Origin: Pseudonocardia thermophila
Lineage (GTDB): Bacteria; Actinomycetota; Actinomycetes; Mycobacteriales; Pseudonocardiaceae
Assembly: GCF_900142365.1 (NCBI RefSeq)
Contig: NZ_FRAP01000008.1
Location: 124,001-188,000, forward strand
Direction of reading: 5' to 3'
Length of the DNA: 64,000 nucleotides
In this document: in pieces, positions 44,128-53,761 of the stretch
Position numbering within the stretch: the stretch's first letter is position 1
Layout of the letters: each line of letters opens with the position of its first letter
The notes under the pieces: model-generated
The model's database searches: none
Told to the model about the DNA's origin: nothing
What the model saw: only the letters and a program-made list of their open reading frames with translations
Position numbers and translations under genes: made by a program

Positions 44128-46118
44128 GCCCGCAGCCCGAGGGCGTCGAGGATCTTCGTGCGGGCCTGCTGGAACGCGTCCAGCGCCGCCGGGTTCGCCA
44201 GGCTGTCGCGGCTCGCGACGGTGTCCGGGTCGGCGCCCATGAGCAACCGCTTCACCGGGACCTCCAGGATCTTGCCGGTGAGCGTGCGCGGCAGCTCGGC
44301 CACGGCGAACACCCGGTCGGGGACGTGCCGCGGCGAGCACTCGCGCCGGACCACGTCCTTGATCCGCGCGACCAGCTCGTCGTCCAGCTCGACGCCGTCA
44401 GCGAGCGTGACGAACATCGGCACCTGCCCCGGCCCGTTCTCCTCGGGCAGGTCGACCACCAGCGCCTCGGTCACCTCGGGCAGGGTCAGCACCGCGCGGT
44501 ACAGCTCGGCCGAGCCGATCCGCACCCCGCCGCGGTTGATCGTCGCGTCGCTGCGGCCGTAGAGCACGCCGCCGCCGTGCTCGGTGATCTCCAGCCAGTC
44601 GCCGTGCCGCCACACGCCCGGGTACGTCGTGAAGTACGCCTCGCGGTAGCGGCTGCGGTCGGGATCACCCCAGAACGACACCGGCATCGACGGCATCGGC
44701 TCGGTGATCACCAGCTCGCCGGTCTCGCCGACCAGCGGGCGGCCCTGCGGGTCCCACGCCTCGACCGCGACGCCGAGGATCGGGGCCTGCAGCTCCGAGC
44801 GGTACACCGGCAGCCACGGCACCGGCCCGAGGAACGGCCCGGCGACGTCGGTGCCGCCGCTGATCGAACCGAGCCAGATGTCCGGTCCCAGCTCGCCGTA
44901 GACCCAGTCGAACCCTTCCGGTGAGAGCGCCGATCCGGTCGAGCCGAGCGCGGTGAGGGCCGCCAGCTCCCGGCCCTCCCGCGGGCGGATGCCGGCCTTC
45001 ATGCACGACTGGATGTAGCTCGCGCTGGTGCCGAACATCGTCATGCCGGTGTCCTCGGCGAGGTCCCACAGGACGCCGAGGTCCGGGTGGCCGGGACTGC
45101 CGTCGTAGATGATGATCGACGCCTCGGTGAGCAGCACCCCGACCATCACGTTCCACATCACCCAGCCCGTGGTGGTGAACCAGAACATCCGGTCGCCGCG
45201 ATGGGCGTCGAGGTGGAACGCCGAGGCCTTCAGCTGGTCGACGAGCATCCCGACGTGGGAGTGCACGATCGGCTTGGGCAGCCCGGTCGTGCCGGAGGAG
45301 TAGACGATCCACAGGGGGTGCTCGCCGGGCACCCGCGTGAACTGGAGCGGGGCGCCGGGCCGGCCGAACTCCTCCCACTGCACCGGATCGCGCAGGCCGG
45401 ACAGATCGGCGTCCGGGTCGAGCGCCCGCAGCACCACGGTCGTGCGGACCGTCGGCAGCGCGTCCTGCAGCGCCCGCACCTCGGCGCGGCGGTCGAACGG
45501 CTTGCCGCTGTAGGTGTAGCCGTCGACGGCGAGCAGCACGGTCGGCTCGATCTGGGCGAACCGGTCGACGACGCTGCGCACCCCGAAGTCGGGCGAGCAG
45601 GCCGACCAGATCGCGCCGATGCTCATGCAGGCCAGGCCTGCGGCCAGCGTCTCCGGCACGTTCGGCAGGTAGGCGGCCACCCGGTCGCCGACGCCGACGC
45701 CCGCCTCGCGCAGCCCGGCCGCCAGTGCCGCGGTCCGCTCCCGCAGCGTGCCCCACGTCCACGACCGGGCGGGCACGCCCTCGGCCGCGTACTGCACGGC
45801 GAGGGCGTCGTCGGCCTTGCCGCGGAAGACGTGCTCTGCGTAGTTCAACCGGGCGCCGGGGAACCACTGCGCACCGGGCATCTCCCGGCGGCCGAGCACT
45901 CGGTCGTAGCCGGAGTCGGAGGTGATGTCGAAGTACTCCCACAGCGAGGCGTAGAAGGCGTCGAGGTGCTCCACCGACCACCGGTGCAGTGCCCGGTAGT
46001 CGTACTCGGGCAGCTCGAGGCCGCGGTGCTCGGCGAGCCAGTGCGCGTAGCGGGTGAGGTTGGCGCGGGCCCGCCGGGCGTCCGACGGCGTCCAGAGCAG
46101 ATCGCGCTGCGTCGTCAT
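44124..46118 (-). CDS. Acetoacetate--CoA ligase
   Basis: AMP-forming ligase of 664 residues, the length and N-terminal layout (YAHWLAEHRGLELPEYDYRALHRWSVEH) of acetoacetyl-CoA synthetases. ATP loop YSSGTTGLPKPIVHSH, SISGGTDVAGPF, and the catalytic lysine region PRTLTGKILEVPVKRLL. It would activate acetoacetate or a similar beta-keto or short acid. ATG at 46118, 13 bp after the luciferase-like gene; downstream ALDH overlaps it. Together with HMG-CoA lyase in this window it could close acetoacetate recycling, which is inference. Confidence 0.9.
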   Translation of the reverse strand: MTTQRDLLWTPSDARRARANLTRYAHWLAEHRGLELPEYDYRALHRWSVEHLDAFYASLWEYFDITSDSGYDRVLGRREMPGAQWFPGARLNYAEHVFRGKADDALAVQYAAEGVPARSWTWGTLRERTAALAAGLREAGVGVGDRVAAYLPNVPETLAAGLACMSIGAIWSACSPDFGVRSVVDRFAQIEPTVLLAVDGYTYSGKPFDRRAEVRALQDALPTVRTTVVLRALDPDADLSGLRDPVQWEEFGRPGAPLQFTRVPGEHPLWIVYSSGTTGLPKPIVHSHVGMLVDQLKASAFHLDAHRGDRMFWFTTTGWVMWNVMVGVLLTEASIIIYDGSPGHPDLGVLWDLAEDTGMTMFGTSASYIQSCMKAGIRPREGRELAALTALGSTGSALSPEGFDWVYGELGPDIWLGSISGGTDVAGPFLGPVPWLPVYRSELQAPILGVAVEAWDPQGRPLVGETGELVITEPMPSMPVSFWGDPDRSRYREAYFTTYPGVWRHGDWLEITEHGGGVLYGRSDATINRGGVRIGSAELYRAVLTLPEVTEALVVDLPEENGPGQVPMFVTLADGVELDDELVARIKDVVRRECSPRHVPDRVFAVAELPRTLTGKILEVPVKRLLMGADPDTVASRDSLANPAALDAFQQARTKILDALGLRA

Positions 46119-46131
46119 CGCGGTGGTCGGG

Positions 46132-47163
46132 TCAGCGGAAGGCCGGGATCACCTTCTCGCCGAACAGCCGGATCGACTCCATCGCCTTCTCGTGCGACGG
46201 CCCGGTGGGGTGGCGGAAGCGCATCACGAAGTAGTCCGCGCCCAGCTCCTGGTGCCAGCGCTCGATCTCGTCGATGACGTGCTCGGGCGAGCCGATGATG
46301 AACCGGTCCGGCGCCACCTTGTCGAAGGTGAACTCGTCGACCGAGGACAGGTCCGCGATCCACGGGTCGGCGAGGGGGCTGTAGCCACCGGCCTGGTAGT
46401 AGAACCGGTGCGACATCATCAGGTGCTCGGCGTACTCCTCGATCGCCTGCTCGGTGGTGGGCGCGACCCAGCATTCGCGCAGCACCGCCACCCGCGGGAT
46501 CCGCCCGTGCTTCGCCGCCGACTTCGCGTAGATCTCGTTGAACGTCTTGAAGGTCCCGATCGTGTTGATCACGTCGGTGACCCACGCGTCGCCGAGCCGG
46601 CCCGCCCGGCGCAGACCCTGCGGCGTCCACGCCCCCAGCCACACCGGCGGCCGCGGCTGCTGCACCGGCTTCGGGGTGATCCGCATGTTCTGGAAGTGGA
46701 AGACCTCGCCGTCGAAGTCGAGGTCGTCGTGCGTCCAGGCCTCCTGCAGGAACCGGACGGTGTCCTCCATGAGCGCGCCGCGCTGGCTCGGGTCCACGTC
46801 GAACGCAGCCAGGTCCTCGCTCACGTAGCTCGCACCCAGTCCGAGGATCAGCCTGCCGTTCGAGATCACGTCGAGCAGAGCGGCGTCCTCGGTGAGCCGG
46901 ATGGGGTTGTACAGCGGCGCCAGCGCCACGCAGCTGCCGACCTTCAGCGTGGTCGTCTCGCGGGCCACCCCCGCCGAGACCATCAACGGGTTCGGGAAGT
47001 AGCCGTCGGCCTGCTGGTGGTGCTCGGTGATCAGGCACGAGTCGAAACCGACCGACTCGGCCATCTTCGCCTCGGCGACGATCTCGTCGTAGACGCGGGC
47101 CATGTCGGCGCCGTCCGGCCAGTCCTCGGTGATGGGGAAGATGCCGAACTGGATCCTGGCCAT
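46132..47163 (-). CDS. LLM-class flavin-dependent oxidoreductase (luciferase-like)
   Basis: 343-residue bacterial-luciferase-fold monooxygenase. GIFPITEDWPDGADMARVY, CLITEHHQQADGYFPNP, LLDVISNGRLILGLGASYV and VIDEIERWHQELGADYFV are family features. It may use FMN or F420; sequence does not settle which. ATG at 47163. It heads the leftward operon with the ligase and aldehyde dehydrogenase. The 129-bp region upstream holds a motif shared with the regulator/second-LLM promoter. Confidence 0.9.
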   Translation of the reverse strand: MARIQFGIFPITEDWPDGADMARVYDEIVAEAKMAESVGFDSCLITEHHQQADGYFPNPLMVSAGVARETTTLKVGSCVALAPLYNPIRLTEDAALLDVISNGRLILGLGASYVSEDLAAFDVDPSQRGALMEDTVRFLQEAWTHDDLDFDGEVFHFQNMRITPKPVQQPRPPVWLGAWTPQGLRRAGRLGDAWVTDVINTIGTFKTFNEIYAKSAAKHGRIPRVAVLRECWVAPTTEQAIEEYAEHLMMSHRFYYQAGGYSPLADPWIADLSSVDEFTFDKVAPDRFIIGSPEHVIDEIERWHQELGADYFVMRFRHPTGPSHEKAMESIRLFGEKVIPAFR

Positions 47164-47269
47164 GGCGTCTCCTTCTGCAGCATCGCAGGGGGGAAGGGGC
47201 AGATCGGGACGTTAGGCCCGTGTGAGCTGCCTCTCAATGGGCCCGGCACAGGCTTGGTGCAACAAGTGT

Positions 47270-47287
47270 TGTGACCGCCCACAAGGG
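47270..47287. promoter_or_regulatory. TGTG-N2-CGCCCACAAG motif upstream of the leftward operon
   Basis: TGTGACCGCCCACAAGGG, containing a TGTG/CACA inverted pair, lies 107 bp before the luciferase-like gene. The same motif recurs at 50154-50171 upstream of the regulator and second LLM gene. A nearby CAACA-AG-TGTTG repeat at 47260-47271 overlaps its edge. Confidence 0.45.
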
Positions 47288-47292
47288 AACGG

Positions 47293-48282
47293 CTACAGGC
47301 CGAGCAGCCGAGCCGCGGTGGCGCCCAGGACCTGCTCGGCCGCGTCCGTCGGCAGCGCCTCGCGGATCAGCTCGACGACGTGCTCGTCGCCCATGTCGTA
47401 CGGGTAGTCGGTGCCGACGACGACGTGGTCGGCACCCATCTGCTGCACCAGGAACCGCAGGTGGGCGGCGTCGTAGACGAGCGCATCGACGTAACAGCGG
47501 CGCAGGTACTCCGACGGCGGGCGGTTCGGGATGCAGCGGCGGCCCTCCGGCCGGTGCGCCCACGCGTGGTCCATGCGGGAGCTGTAGAACGGCAGGTAGC
47601 CGCCGCCGTGGACGAACACGAGCGCGAGGTCCGGCAGCTCCTCCAGCAACCCGGAGTGGATCATCCGGGTGGCCGCGACCGTGGTGTCGAGCGGATTGCC
47701 GACGACGTTGGTCAGGTAGTACTCGGTGAGCCGGTCGCCGCCGGTGAACCCGTGCGGGTGCAGCAGCACCGGCACGCCCAGCTCCGCGGCGGCCGCGAAG
47801 AACGGCCGGAAGCGGCGGTCGTCGAGATCGAGGCCGTTGACGTTCGTGCAGATCTCCACCCCGCGCATGCCCAGCTCGCGCACGCCGTGGTGCAGCTCGG
47901 CGACCGCGGCCTCGACGTCCTGCAGCGGCACCGTGGCGAGCGCGACGAACCGGTCCGGGCGGTCGCGGGCGAACTCGGCGAGGTGCTCGTTCTGCATCCG
48001 GGCCAGCCGGCGGCCGAGCGCCGGGTCAGCCCAGTAGTAGAACTGCGGCGGCGCCGCGGAGATCGCCTGCACGTCGATGCCGGTGCGGTCCATGTCGGCG
48101 ATGCGCTGCGCCGGATCGGTCAACTTCCCGGCGAGCGCCGCGAACTGGGTGGCGTTGTAGGCGGCCGTCTCCGGACCGCTGAACCGGGTGAACGGGTCGA
48201 GCCACGCCGGGGCAGGACCGTCGAGCAGCTTCTCGCACGCCGGGGTGGAGACGTGGGCGTGCAGGTCGATCACCCGCGTCAC
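47293..48282 (-). CDS. Amidohydrolase family protein (ACMSD-like)
   Basis: 329-residue TIM-barrel hydrolase or decarboxylase. N-terminal metal motif DLHAHV, VDALVYDAAHLRFLV and the catalytic GTDYPYDMGDEH aspartate match the amidohydrolase_2 (ACMSD/gamma-resorcylate decarboxylase) group. The GTG start at 48282 overlaps the regulator stop by 4 bp. It may decarboxylate or hydrolyse an intermediate of the cluster's pathway; no substrate residue pattern identifies it further. Confidence 0.86.
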   Translation of the reverse strand: MTRVIDLHAHVSTPACEKLLDGPAPAWLDPFTRFSGPETAAYNATQFAALAGKLTDPAQRIADMDRTGIDVQAISAAPPQFYYWADPALGRRLARMQNEHLAEFARDRPDRFVALATVPLQDVEAAVAELHHGVRELGMRGVEICTNVNGLDLDDRRFRPFFAAAAELGVPVLLHPHGFTGGDRLTEYYLTNVVGNPLDTTVAATRMIHSGLLEELPDLALVFVHGGGYLPFYSSRMDHAWAHRPEGRRCIPNRPPSEYLRRCYVDALVYDAAHLRFLVQQMGADHVVVGTDYPYDMGDEHVVELIREALPTDAAEQVLGATAARLLGL

Positions 48283-50090
48283 GTGCCCGCACCCAGCACG
48301 TCGTCGACGACGAAAGCGAGCTGGATGCGCAGCAGGGCCTGCGGATCGTGCAGGTCCACGCCCAGGATCTCCTCGATGCGGTGCAGCCGGTAGCTGATCG
48401 TGTTGGGGTGCACGATCAGCGCCTCCGCGGTGACGGTGGCGTTGCAGCCGCAGCGCATGAACGCGCGCAGCGTCTCGACGAGCGTGGTGTCTCGGCGGCG
48501 GTCGTAGCTGCGCAACGGATCGAGGATCTGCTGCATGAACTCGATCAGCTCGTCGGGCCGCTCCACCTGCAGCAGCAGCCGGTAGATACCCAGGTCACCG
48601 AGGGCGACGACGCGATCGGTGCCGCCCGCGCGCTGGGTCAGGTTGAGCGCGCCGACGGCGAGCCGGTAGGCGTCGGCGTACTCGGTGACGTTCTCGCAGG
48701 CCCGGCCGAGGCCCACCGACACCGTGCCCGGGCTGCACGAGGTGCAGTGCCCGCGCAGCCGCTCGGCGATGTCCCGGGCGTCGGGCAGACCGGGCCGGTG
48801 CGGCCACAGCACGATGACATCGCCGCCGCGGGCCGCGACCAGCGCCTCGGCGGCCGTGGCGTTGACGACGTGCTGGACCTGGGTGAGCAGCGAACGGTTG
48901 CCGTTCGACGCCTGGTCGACGCCGGGATCGGGACGCACGACCAGCAGCGTGTGCGGCAGGGCGAGGTCGACGCCGAAGTGCCGGGCCCGGCTCACCGCGG
49001 CGGGCGGATCGACGGCGGGGGCGGTGAGCAGCTCGTCGAGGAACTCCCGCGACAACCGCCACTCCACCTCCTGCGCGGTGCACATCTTCGAGACGGCCAG
49101 CGCCACCACGCTCGCTCCGCGTTCCAGCACGCGCCGCTGCCAGGCCGCGCCGGGGTCCTGCAGGTCGAACACCCACACCCGCCCAGCCAGCTCCCCGGCC
49201 AGCACGATCGGCGCGACCAGCCCGTTCTCCCCGTCGATCGGCACGGCGCGGTACTCGTCGCTCGCGCGGTGGGCCGGCGGGGCTGCCCCGGCCGGGCAGT
49301 GGCGGTCGGCGGTGGCGGCGAGCCGGTTGCCGTCCGCGTCCTCGACCACGACGTCGGCGCCGAGCTCGCGCGCGAGGTGCTCGATGACGCGGGCCAGCGG
49401 TTCCCCGGCGAGCAGCAGCCGCAGCAGCGCCCGGTGCACGCGCTCGGCGCGCTCCTCGACGCGGTGGCGCTCCTCCAGCTCGGCGACCCGGGCGCGCAGC
49501 CGGGCGTTCTCGGTGCGGCCGCGCTCGCGCCGGATCGCGGCCTCCATCGTCAGCGCCACCTGGTTGGCGAAGGTCTCCATGAGGACGACCTCGTCGGCGG
49601 GGACGTCGCGCGGCGGGCGGCTGTAGCAGCTGATCACGCCCAGCACCCCGCCGACGCCGGTCAGCGGCAGTGCGAGGATCGCCCGGTAGCCCTCCTGGGC
49701 GGCCGCCGCCTCCCACTCGCTGCAGGTGGGATCGGCGCAGATGTCGACGAGCGCGACGGGCCGCTGCGAGCGGTACGCGCGGCTGGTCGGGCCCTCCGCG
49801 GTCGCGCCGGGGGTGATGCGCGGCGGGCGCTCGGCGTTCACCCGGGTCACGTACTCGACGGACAGTCCGTACGAGCCGAGGATGACCAGGTGCCGGCCGG
49901 TCTCGTCCGGCACGAACAGCGAGCAGAAGTCGTACCCGGTCAGGTGCACGACGGTGCCGGCGGCGAGGCTCGCGACCTCGGCCGGGCCGAGCCCGCGGTT
50001 GACCGCCCTGGCCAGCTCGGCGGCGGCGTCGAGCCACGCGCGCAGGTCATGGGCCGAGCCGACGGCTCGATCGTTCGTCAGAGCTGTCAT
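48279..50090 (-). CDS. GAF-domain PucR-family transcriptional regulator
   Basis: 603-residue sensor-regulator. N-terminal GAF domain (about 15-190; SLAAGTVVHLTGYDFCSLFV to LMETFANQVALTMEAAI), a coiled stretch (about 195-235), a PucR-type central region with PLARVIEHLARELGADVVVED, and a C-terminal PucR helix-turn-helix (LRAFMRCGCNATVTAEALIV, HPNTISYRLHRIEEILG). ATG at 50090. It sits centrally in the catabolic cluster, divergent from the second LLM gene and overlapping the amidohydrolase, and is its probable regulator. Confidence 0.9.
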   Translation of the reverse strand: MTALTNDRAVGSAHDLRAWLDAAAELARAVNRGLGPAEVASLAAGTVVHLTGYDFCSLFVPDETGRHLVILGSYGLSVEYVTRVNAERPPRITPGATAEGPTSRAYRSQRPVALVDICADPTCSEWEAAAAQEGYRAILALPLTGVGGVLGVISCYSRPPRDVPADEVVLMETFANQVALTMEAAIRRERGRTENARLRARVAELEERHRVEERAERVHRALLRLLLAGEPLARVIEHLARELGADVVVEDADGNRLAATADRHCPAGAAPPAHRASDEYRAVPIDGENGLVAPIVLAGELAGRVWVFDLQDPGAAWQRRVLERGASVVALAVSKMCTAQEVEWRLSREFLDELLTAPAVDPPAAVSRARHFGVDLALPHTLLVVRPDPGVDQASNGNRSLLTQVQHVVNATAAEALVAARGGDVIVLWPHRPGLPDARDIAERLRGHCTSCSPGTVSVGLGRACENVTEYADAYRLAVGALNLTQRAGGTDRVVALGDLGIYRLLLQVERPDELIEFMQQILDPLRSYDRRRDTTLVETLRAFMRCGCNATVTAEALIVHPNTISYRLHRIEEILGVDLHDPQALLRIQLAFVVDDVLGAGT

Positions 50091-50153
50091 CCGACCCCAC
50101 CCTCATCGGTGCGTGGCCAGCAGAAGTGTAGGGGCGATGTCGAGGCCGCGGGC

Positions 50154-50171
50154 TGTGCTCGCCCACAAGCG
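50154..50171. promoter_or_regulatory. Second copy of the TGTG-N2-CGCCCACAAG motif
   Basis: TGTGCTCGCCCACAAGCG matches the copy at 47270-47287 at 14 of 18 positions. It lies between the regulator start (50090) and the LLM start (50275), placing it for control of both divergent transcripts. Confidence 0.45.
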
Positions 50172-50199
50172 GAGCGGCCGACGGTTGCCGCCGAACCCA

Positions 50200-50229
50200 T
50201 GGAAAGGCCCGGGAAGCCGCTCCTATCCT
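50200..50229 (+). promoter_or_regulatory. Candidate promoter for the rightward catabolic operon
   Basis: TGGAAA (50200-50205) and TATCCT (50224-50229) with an 18-bp spacer resemble a sigma-70-type promoter 45 bp before the GTG start at 50275, and 28 bp downstream of the shared motif. The start itself has GGGAG at the right distance. Confidence 0.4.
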
Positions 50230-50274
50230 CGCCCGACGCCGACAAGCCCCCACGCGACGACAAGGGAGTCCGCC

Positions 50275-51528
50275 GTGGTCAAGGTTCTGCTCCAGCTGTA
50301 TCCGGTCATCCCCGCCACGCGGGCGGAGCGCGAGGCGCAGCGGCCGATGGGCCGCAACCGCGAGCGCTACCAGGAGCTGCTCGGTGGCTGGCACGACATC
50401 GTCCGGGCCGCCGACCGGCTGGGCGTGTGGGGCGTGGCCACCGTCGAGCACCACTTCCACTCCGAGGGCTACGAGGTCGGGCCCAACCCCGGTGTGCTCG
50501 ACGCGTACTGGGCGGCGATCACCGAGAACGTGCGCGTGGGCCAGCTCGGGTACGTGATGAGCGCGCAGAACCCGATCCGGGTCGCCGAGGAGACCGCGAT
50601 CCTGTCGCACCTGGCCGAGGGCCGGATCTTCGTCGGCTTCGCCCGCGGCTACCAGTCCCGCTGGACGAACATCCTCGGCCAGCACCTCGGCGCCCGCGCG
50701 ACGCTCTCGCCCACCGGCACGCCCGCGGAGAAGATGGCGCTGCTGTCGGACGAGGAGAAGCAGCAGCGCTTCGCCGACGACAAACTCAACCGGGAGATCT
50801 TCGAGGAGCAGGTCGATCTCGTCCTCAAGGCCTGGGACAACGACGCCATCGAGGCCAAGGGCCGCTGGCAGATCCCGTACCCGTACGAGGAGGGGATCGA
50901 CTGGACGATGACCGCGACGAAGGAGATCGGCGCGGTCGGCGAGATGGACGACGACAACAGGATCCGCCGGGTCAGCGTCGTCCCCGCCCCGTACTCACGG
51001 GAGCATCCACCGATCTTCATCTCCTCGAACGCCAGCCGGGAGACCATCGAGTACTGCGGCCCGCGCGGATTCATCCCGACGTACTTCTCCAAGATCGAGC
51101 GCGCCGCCGAGTACGGGCGGGCCTACGTCGATGCGGCGAAGGCGGCTGGTCGCCACTACGCGCTCGGCCAGAACCAGGCGCTGGTGCGCTGGGGCAACAT
51201 CGCCCCGACGATGGAGCAGGCGCGTGCCAACGTCGAGGCGTGGGACGTCGACATCTTCCGTGATCTCTACGGCGGCACCACGCCGATGATGTTCGACCCG
51301 GCCAACCCCGTCGACTCCGTTCTGAACAGCGGGCTGTGGGTGATCGGCTCGCCGGACGAGGTGCGCGATCAGTACGTGGAGCAGTGGCGGAAGCTGCCCG
51401 CCGAGTACGTCGTACTGATCTACCACTTCGCGCAGCAGCCGGCCGAGAGCGTCATCGAGAACGTCGAGATGTTCATGCAGCACGTCAAGCCGGCACTGGA
51501 CGAGATCACCTCGTCCTACGAGGGGTGA
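50275..51528 (+). CDS. LLM-class flavin-dependent oxidoreductase (second paralogue)
   Basis: 417-residue luciferase-fold monooxygenase, distinct from the one at 46-47 kb. Features: LGVWGVATVEHHFHSEGYEVG, AEETAILSHLAEGRIFVGFARGY split into two blocks, and C-terminal VIGSPDEVRDQYVEQWRKL. It has a long insert (about residues 145-235). GTG at 50275 after GGGAG. It leads an operon with a cyclase, acyl-CoA dehydrogenase and alcohol dehydrogenase. Likely oxygenates a ketone or hydrocarbon substrate; flavin or F420 use unknown. Confidence 0.9.
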   Translation: MVKVLLQLYPVIPATRAEREAQRPMGRNRERYQELLGGWHDIVRAADRLGVWGVATVEHHFHSEGYEVGPNPGVLDAYWAAITENVRVGQLGYVMSAQNPIRVAEETAILSHLAEGRIFVGFARGYQSRWTNILGQHLGARATLSPTGTPAEKMALLSDEEKQQRFADDKLNREIFEEQVDLVLKAWDNDAIEAKGRWQIPYPYEEGIDWTMTATKEIGAVGEMDDDNRIRRVSVVPAPYSREHPPIFISSNASRETIEYCGPRGFIPTYFSKIERAAEYGRAYVDAAKAAGRHYALGQNQALVRWGNIAPTMEQARANVEAWDVDIFRDLYGGTTPMMFDPANPVDSVLNSGLWVIGSPDEVRDQYVEQWRKLPAEYVVLIYHFAQQPAESVIENVEMFMQHVKPALDEITSSYEG

Positions 51529-51533
51529 GTGCG

Positions 51534-52535
51534 ATGACCACCGTGAACCCGGACGTCGAGCGGGCGAGCACCGGACGCGCGTACCGCGGGCAGGACCTGA
51601 TCGAGGACTACATCCGCCGGTTCTCCAACTGGGGCCGCTGGGGCGAGGACGACCAGCTCGGCACCCTGAACTTCGTCGGCCCCGAGGAGATCCAGGCCGC
51701 GGCCGCGCTCGTGCGGCAGGGGAAGGTGATCTCGATGGCTCTGCCCTACGACGGGTTCGGGCCGCAGACCGGCGGGTTCCGCGCCAACCCGCTCAACATG
51801 ATGACCGCGACCGGCACCGACCACGTGCAGGGCCACCAGGACCCGCTGCCCGGCAAATGGGGCCCGGCGCACGGCTTCGGGTTCGCCGACGACGTCGTCG
51901 TGATGCCGAACCAGGCCGGGACGCAGTGGGACGGGCTGTCGCACATCTTCTTCGAGGGGAAGATGTACAACGGCGCCGACGCGAGCCTGGTGACCGCGAA
52001 GGGCGCCAAGCGCTGCGGCATCGAGACGCTGAAGAACCAGCTGGTCATGCGCGGGGTGCTGCTCGACGTCGCCCGCTACAAGGGGGTCGATGCGCTCGAG
52101 CCCGGCTACGCCATCGGCCCCGACGATCTCGACGGCACCGCCGAGGCGCAGGGTGTCCAGATCCGCCGCGGCGACTGCATCATCATCCGCACCGGCATGC
52201 TCGGCGAACGCCGCGGCCGCTGGGGGGACTACGCCGGCGGGGACGCGCCCGGCATGTCGCTGTTCAGCGCGCCGTGGTTGTACGAGCACGAGATCGCGGC
52301 GATGGCCGCCGACACCTGGGGGCTGGAGGTGCGGCCCAACCAGGTCGAGCTGTTCCAGCCGCTGCACGTCATCGCGCTGGTGCACATGGGCATGCCGTTC
52401 GGCGAGGTGTGGGACCTGGAGGCGATCGCGGCCGACTGCGCGGCCGACGGCGTCTACGAGTTCCTGCTCTCGGCCACCGCCCTGCCGATCACCGGTGCGT
52501 GCGGGACCCCCCTCAACCCCGTCGCGATCAAGTAG
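51534..52535 (+). CDS. Cyclase family protein (PF04199, kynurenine-formamidase fold)
   Basis: 333-residue metal hydrolase-like protein. The family's metal motif HxGTHxDxPxH is altered to QAGTQWDGLSHIF, a known pattern in the longer cyclase subgroup. Other features: FSNWGRWGEDDQLGTLNFV, RGDCIIIRTGMLGER, FQPLHVIALVHMGMPFGEVW. The ATG at 51534 follows GAGGGG. It probably opens or closes a ring or lactone intermediate; the reaction is inferred from family and context only. Confidence 0.86.
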   Translation: MTTVNPDVERASTGRAYRGQDLIEDYIRRFSNWGRWGEDDQLGTLNFVGPEEIQAAAALVRQGKVISMALPYDGFGPQTGGFRANPLNMMTATGTDHVQGHQDPLPGKWGPAHGFGFADDVVVMPNQAGTQWDGLSHIFFEGKMYNGADASLVTAKGAKRCGIETLKNQLVMRGVLLDVARYKGVDALEPGYAIGPDDLDGTAEAQGVQIRRGDCIIIRTGMLGERRGRWGDYAGGDAPGMSLFSAPWLYEHEIAAMAADTWGLEVRPNQVELFQPLHVIALVHMGMPFGEVWDLEAIAADCAADGVYEFLLSATALPITGACGTPLNPVAIK

Positions 52536-52543
52536 GGGGTGCG

Positions 52544-53761
52544 GTGGAGTACCGGCTCACCGATGAGCAGCGGGAGTGGCGGGAGCGGGCGCGGGCCTTC
52601 GCTCTGGAGGAGGTGGCGCCGCGGGCGGCGGAGCTGGACGCGAAGGTCGACCCGGCTGAGGCGTTCTCCTGGGAGATCGTCGAAGCCGCCGACGCGCGCG
52701 GCCTGCGCCTTGCCCCGTTGCCGGCGGAGTACGGCGGCGGGGGCACCGACTTCCTGACCAACGCCGTCATGCTGGAGGAGATCGCGGCGGCCGACATGGG
52801 CGTCGCGGTGGTCCTGGCGCAGACCTGGAAGTTCGCCCAGCTGCTGATGGAGCTGGGCACCGCCGACCAGCGGGAGCGGTGGCTGCCGCGGCTGGCGGAG
52901 AACCCGCGCGGGCTCATGGCGGCGTCGTTCACCGAGCCCGGCTACGGCTCGGACAACGTGCTCACCTACGCCGGCGTCGACGGCGGGATGCAGTCGACCG
53001 CGACCAAGGTCGAGGGCGGCTGGGTGCTGCGCGGCGAGAAGCACTACATCTCCAACTCCAACCGCGCCGACATCATCCTCGCACTGATGCGCACCGACCC
53101 GACCGTGCCGGTGAAGGACGGGTGCAGCGCGTTCATCGTGCCCGCCGATCATCCGCACGTCCGGTTCGGCGTGGTGCACGACAAGATGGGCGAGCGGCTG
53201 GCGAACAACTCGGAGATCTTCTACGAGGACGCGTTCGTCCCGGCCGAGGACCTGCTCGGGGCGGAGAACGCGATCCTCTCCGACGTCGCGCGGCTGCTGC
53301 GCGGCTCGAACGCCTACGCCGGGATCTGCACGATCGGCGTCGCCCGTACCGCGCTGACCAGGGCGATCAAGCGGGCGAAGGTCCGGGTGCAGGGTGGGAG
53401 ACCGATCATCGGGCACAGCGTGATCGCAGCCGAGCTCGGTGATCTGTGGGCGCGGCTGGAGGCCGCGCGCACGTACGTCTACCGGGCGGCGTGGGCGGCC
53501 GACCACGCCGACGCGTTCGACCCGAAGATGGCCGCCGCGCCCAAGCTCGTCGCGTCGGAGACGGCGTTCGAGGTGACCCGGCACGCGCTGGAGATCTTCG
53601 GCGGCTCCGGGGTGATGCGCGAGGTCGGCATGGAGAAGCTGCTGCGCGACGCCACGATCTTCCTGCACTCCGACGGCACCAACACGATCATGCGCCGGAA
53701 GATCGCGGCCGATCTCGCGGCGCGGACCGACGAGCAGCTCGACCGCATGTGGGACTGGTGA
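52544..53761 (+). CDS. Acyl-CoA dehydrogenase
   Basis: 405-residue flavoprotein with FTEPGYGSDNVLTY in place of the first family signature, MGERLANNSEIFYEDAFVP, and ALEIFGGSGVMREVGMEKLL. The catalytic region reads IFLHSDGTNTIMRRK, with S-D where dehydrogenases usually have the glutamate of YEGT, so substrate or chemistry may be unusual. GTG at 52544 eight bp after the cyclase stop. Its stop shares bases with the next start (TGATG), so the operon continues. Confidence 0.88.
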   Translation: MEYRLTDEQREWRERARAFALEEVAPRAAELDAKVDPAEAFSWEIVEAADARGLRLAPLPAEYGGGGTDFLTNAVMLEEIAAADMGVAVVLAQTWKFAQLLMELGTADQRERWLPRLAENPRGLMAASFTEPGYGSDNVLTYAGVDGGMQSTATKVEGGWVLRGEKHYISNSNRADIILALMRTDPTVPVKDGCSAFIVPADHPHVRFGVVHDKMGERLANNSEIFYEDAFVPAEDLLGAENAILSDVARLLRGSNAYAGICTIGVARTALTRAIKRAKVRVQGGRPIIGHSVIAAELGDLWARLEAARTYVYRAAWAADHADAFDPKMAAAPKLVASETAFEVTRHALEIFGGSGVMREVGMEKLLRDATIFLHSDGTNTIMRRKIAADLAARTDEQLDRMWDW

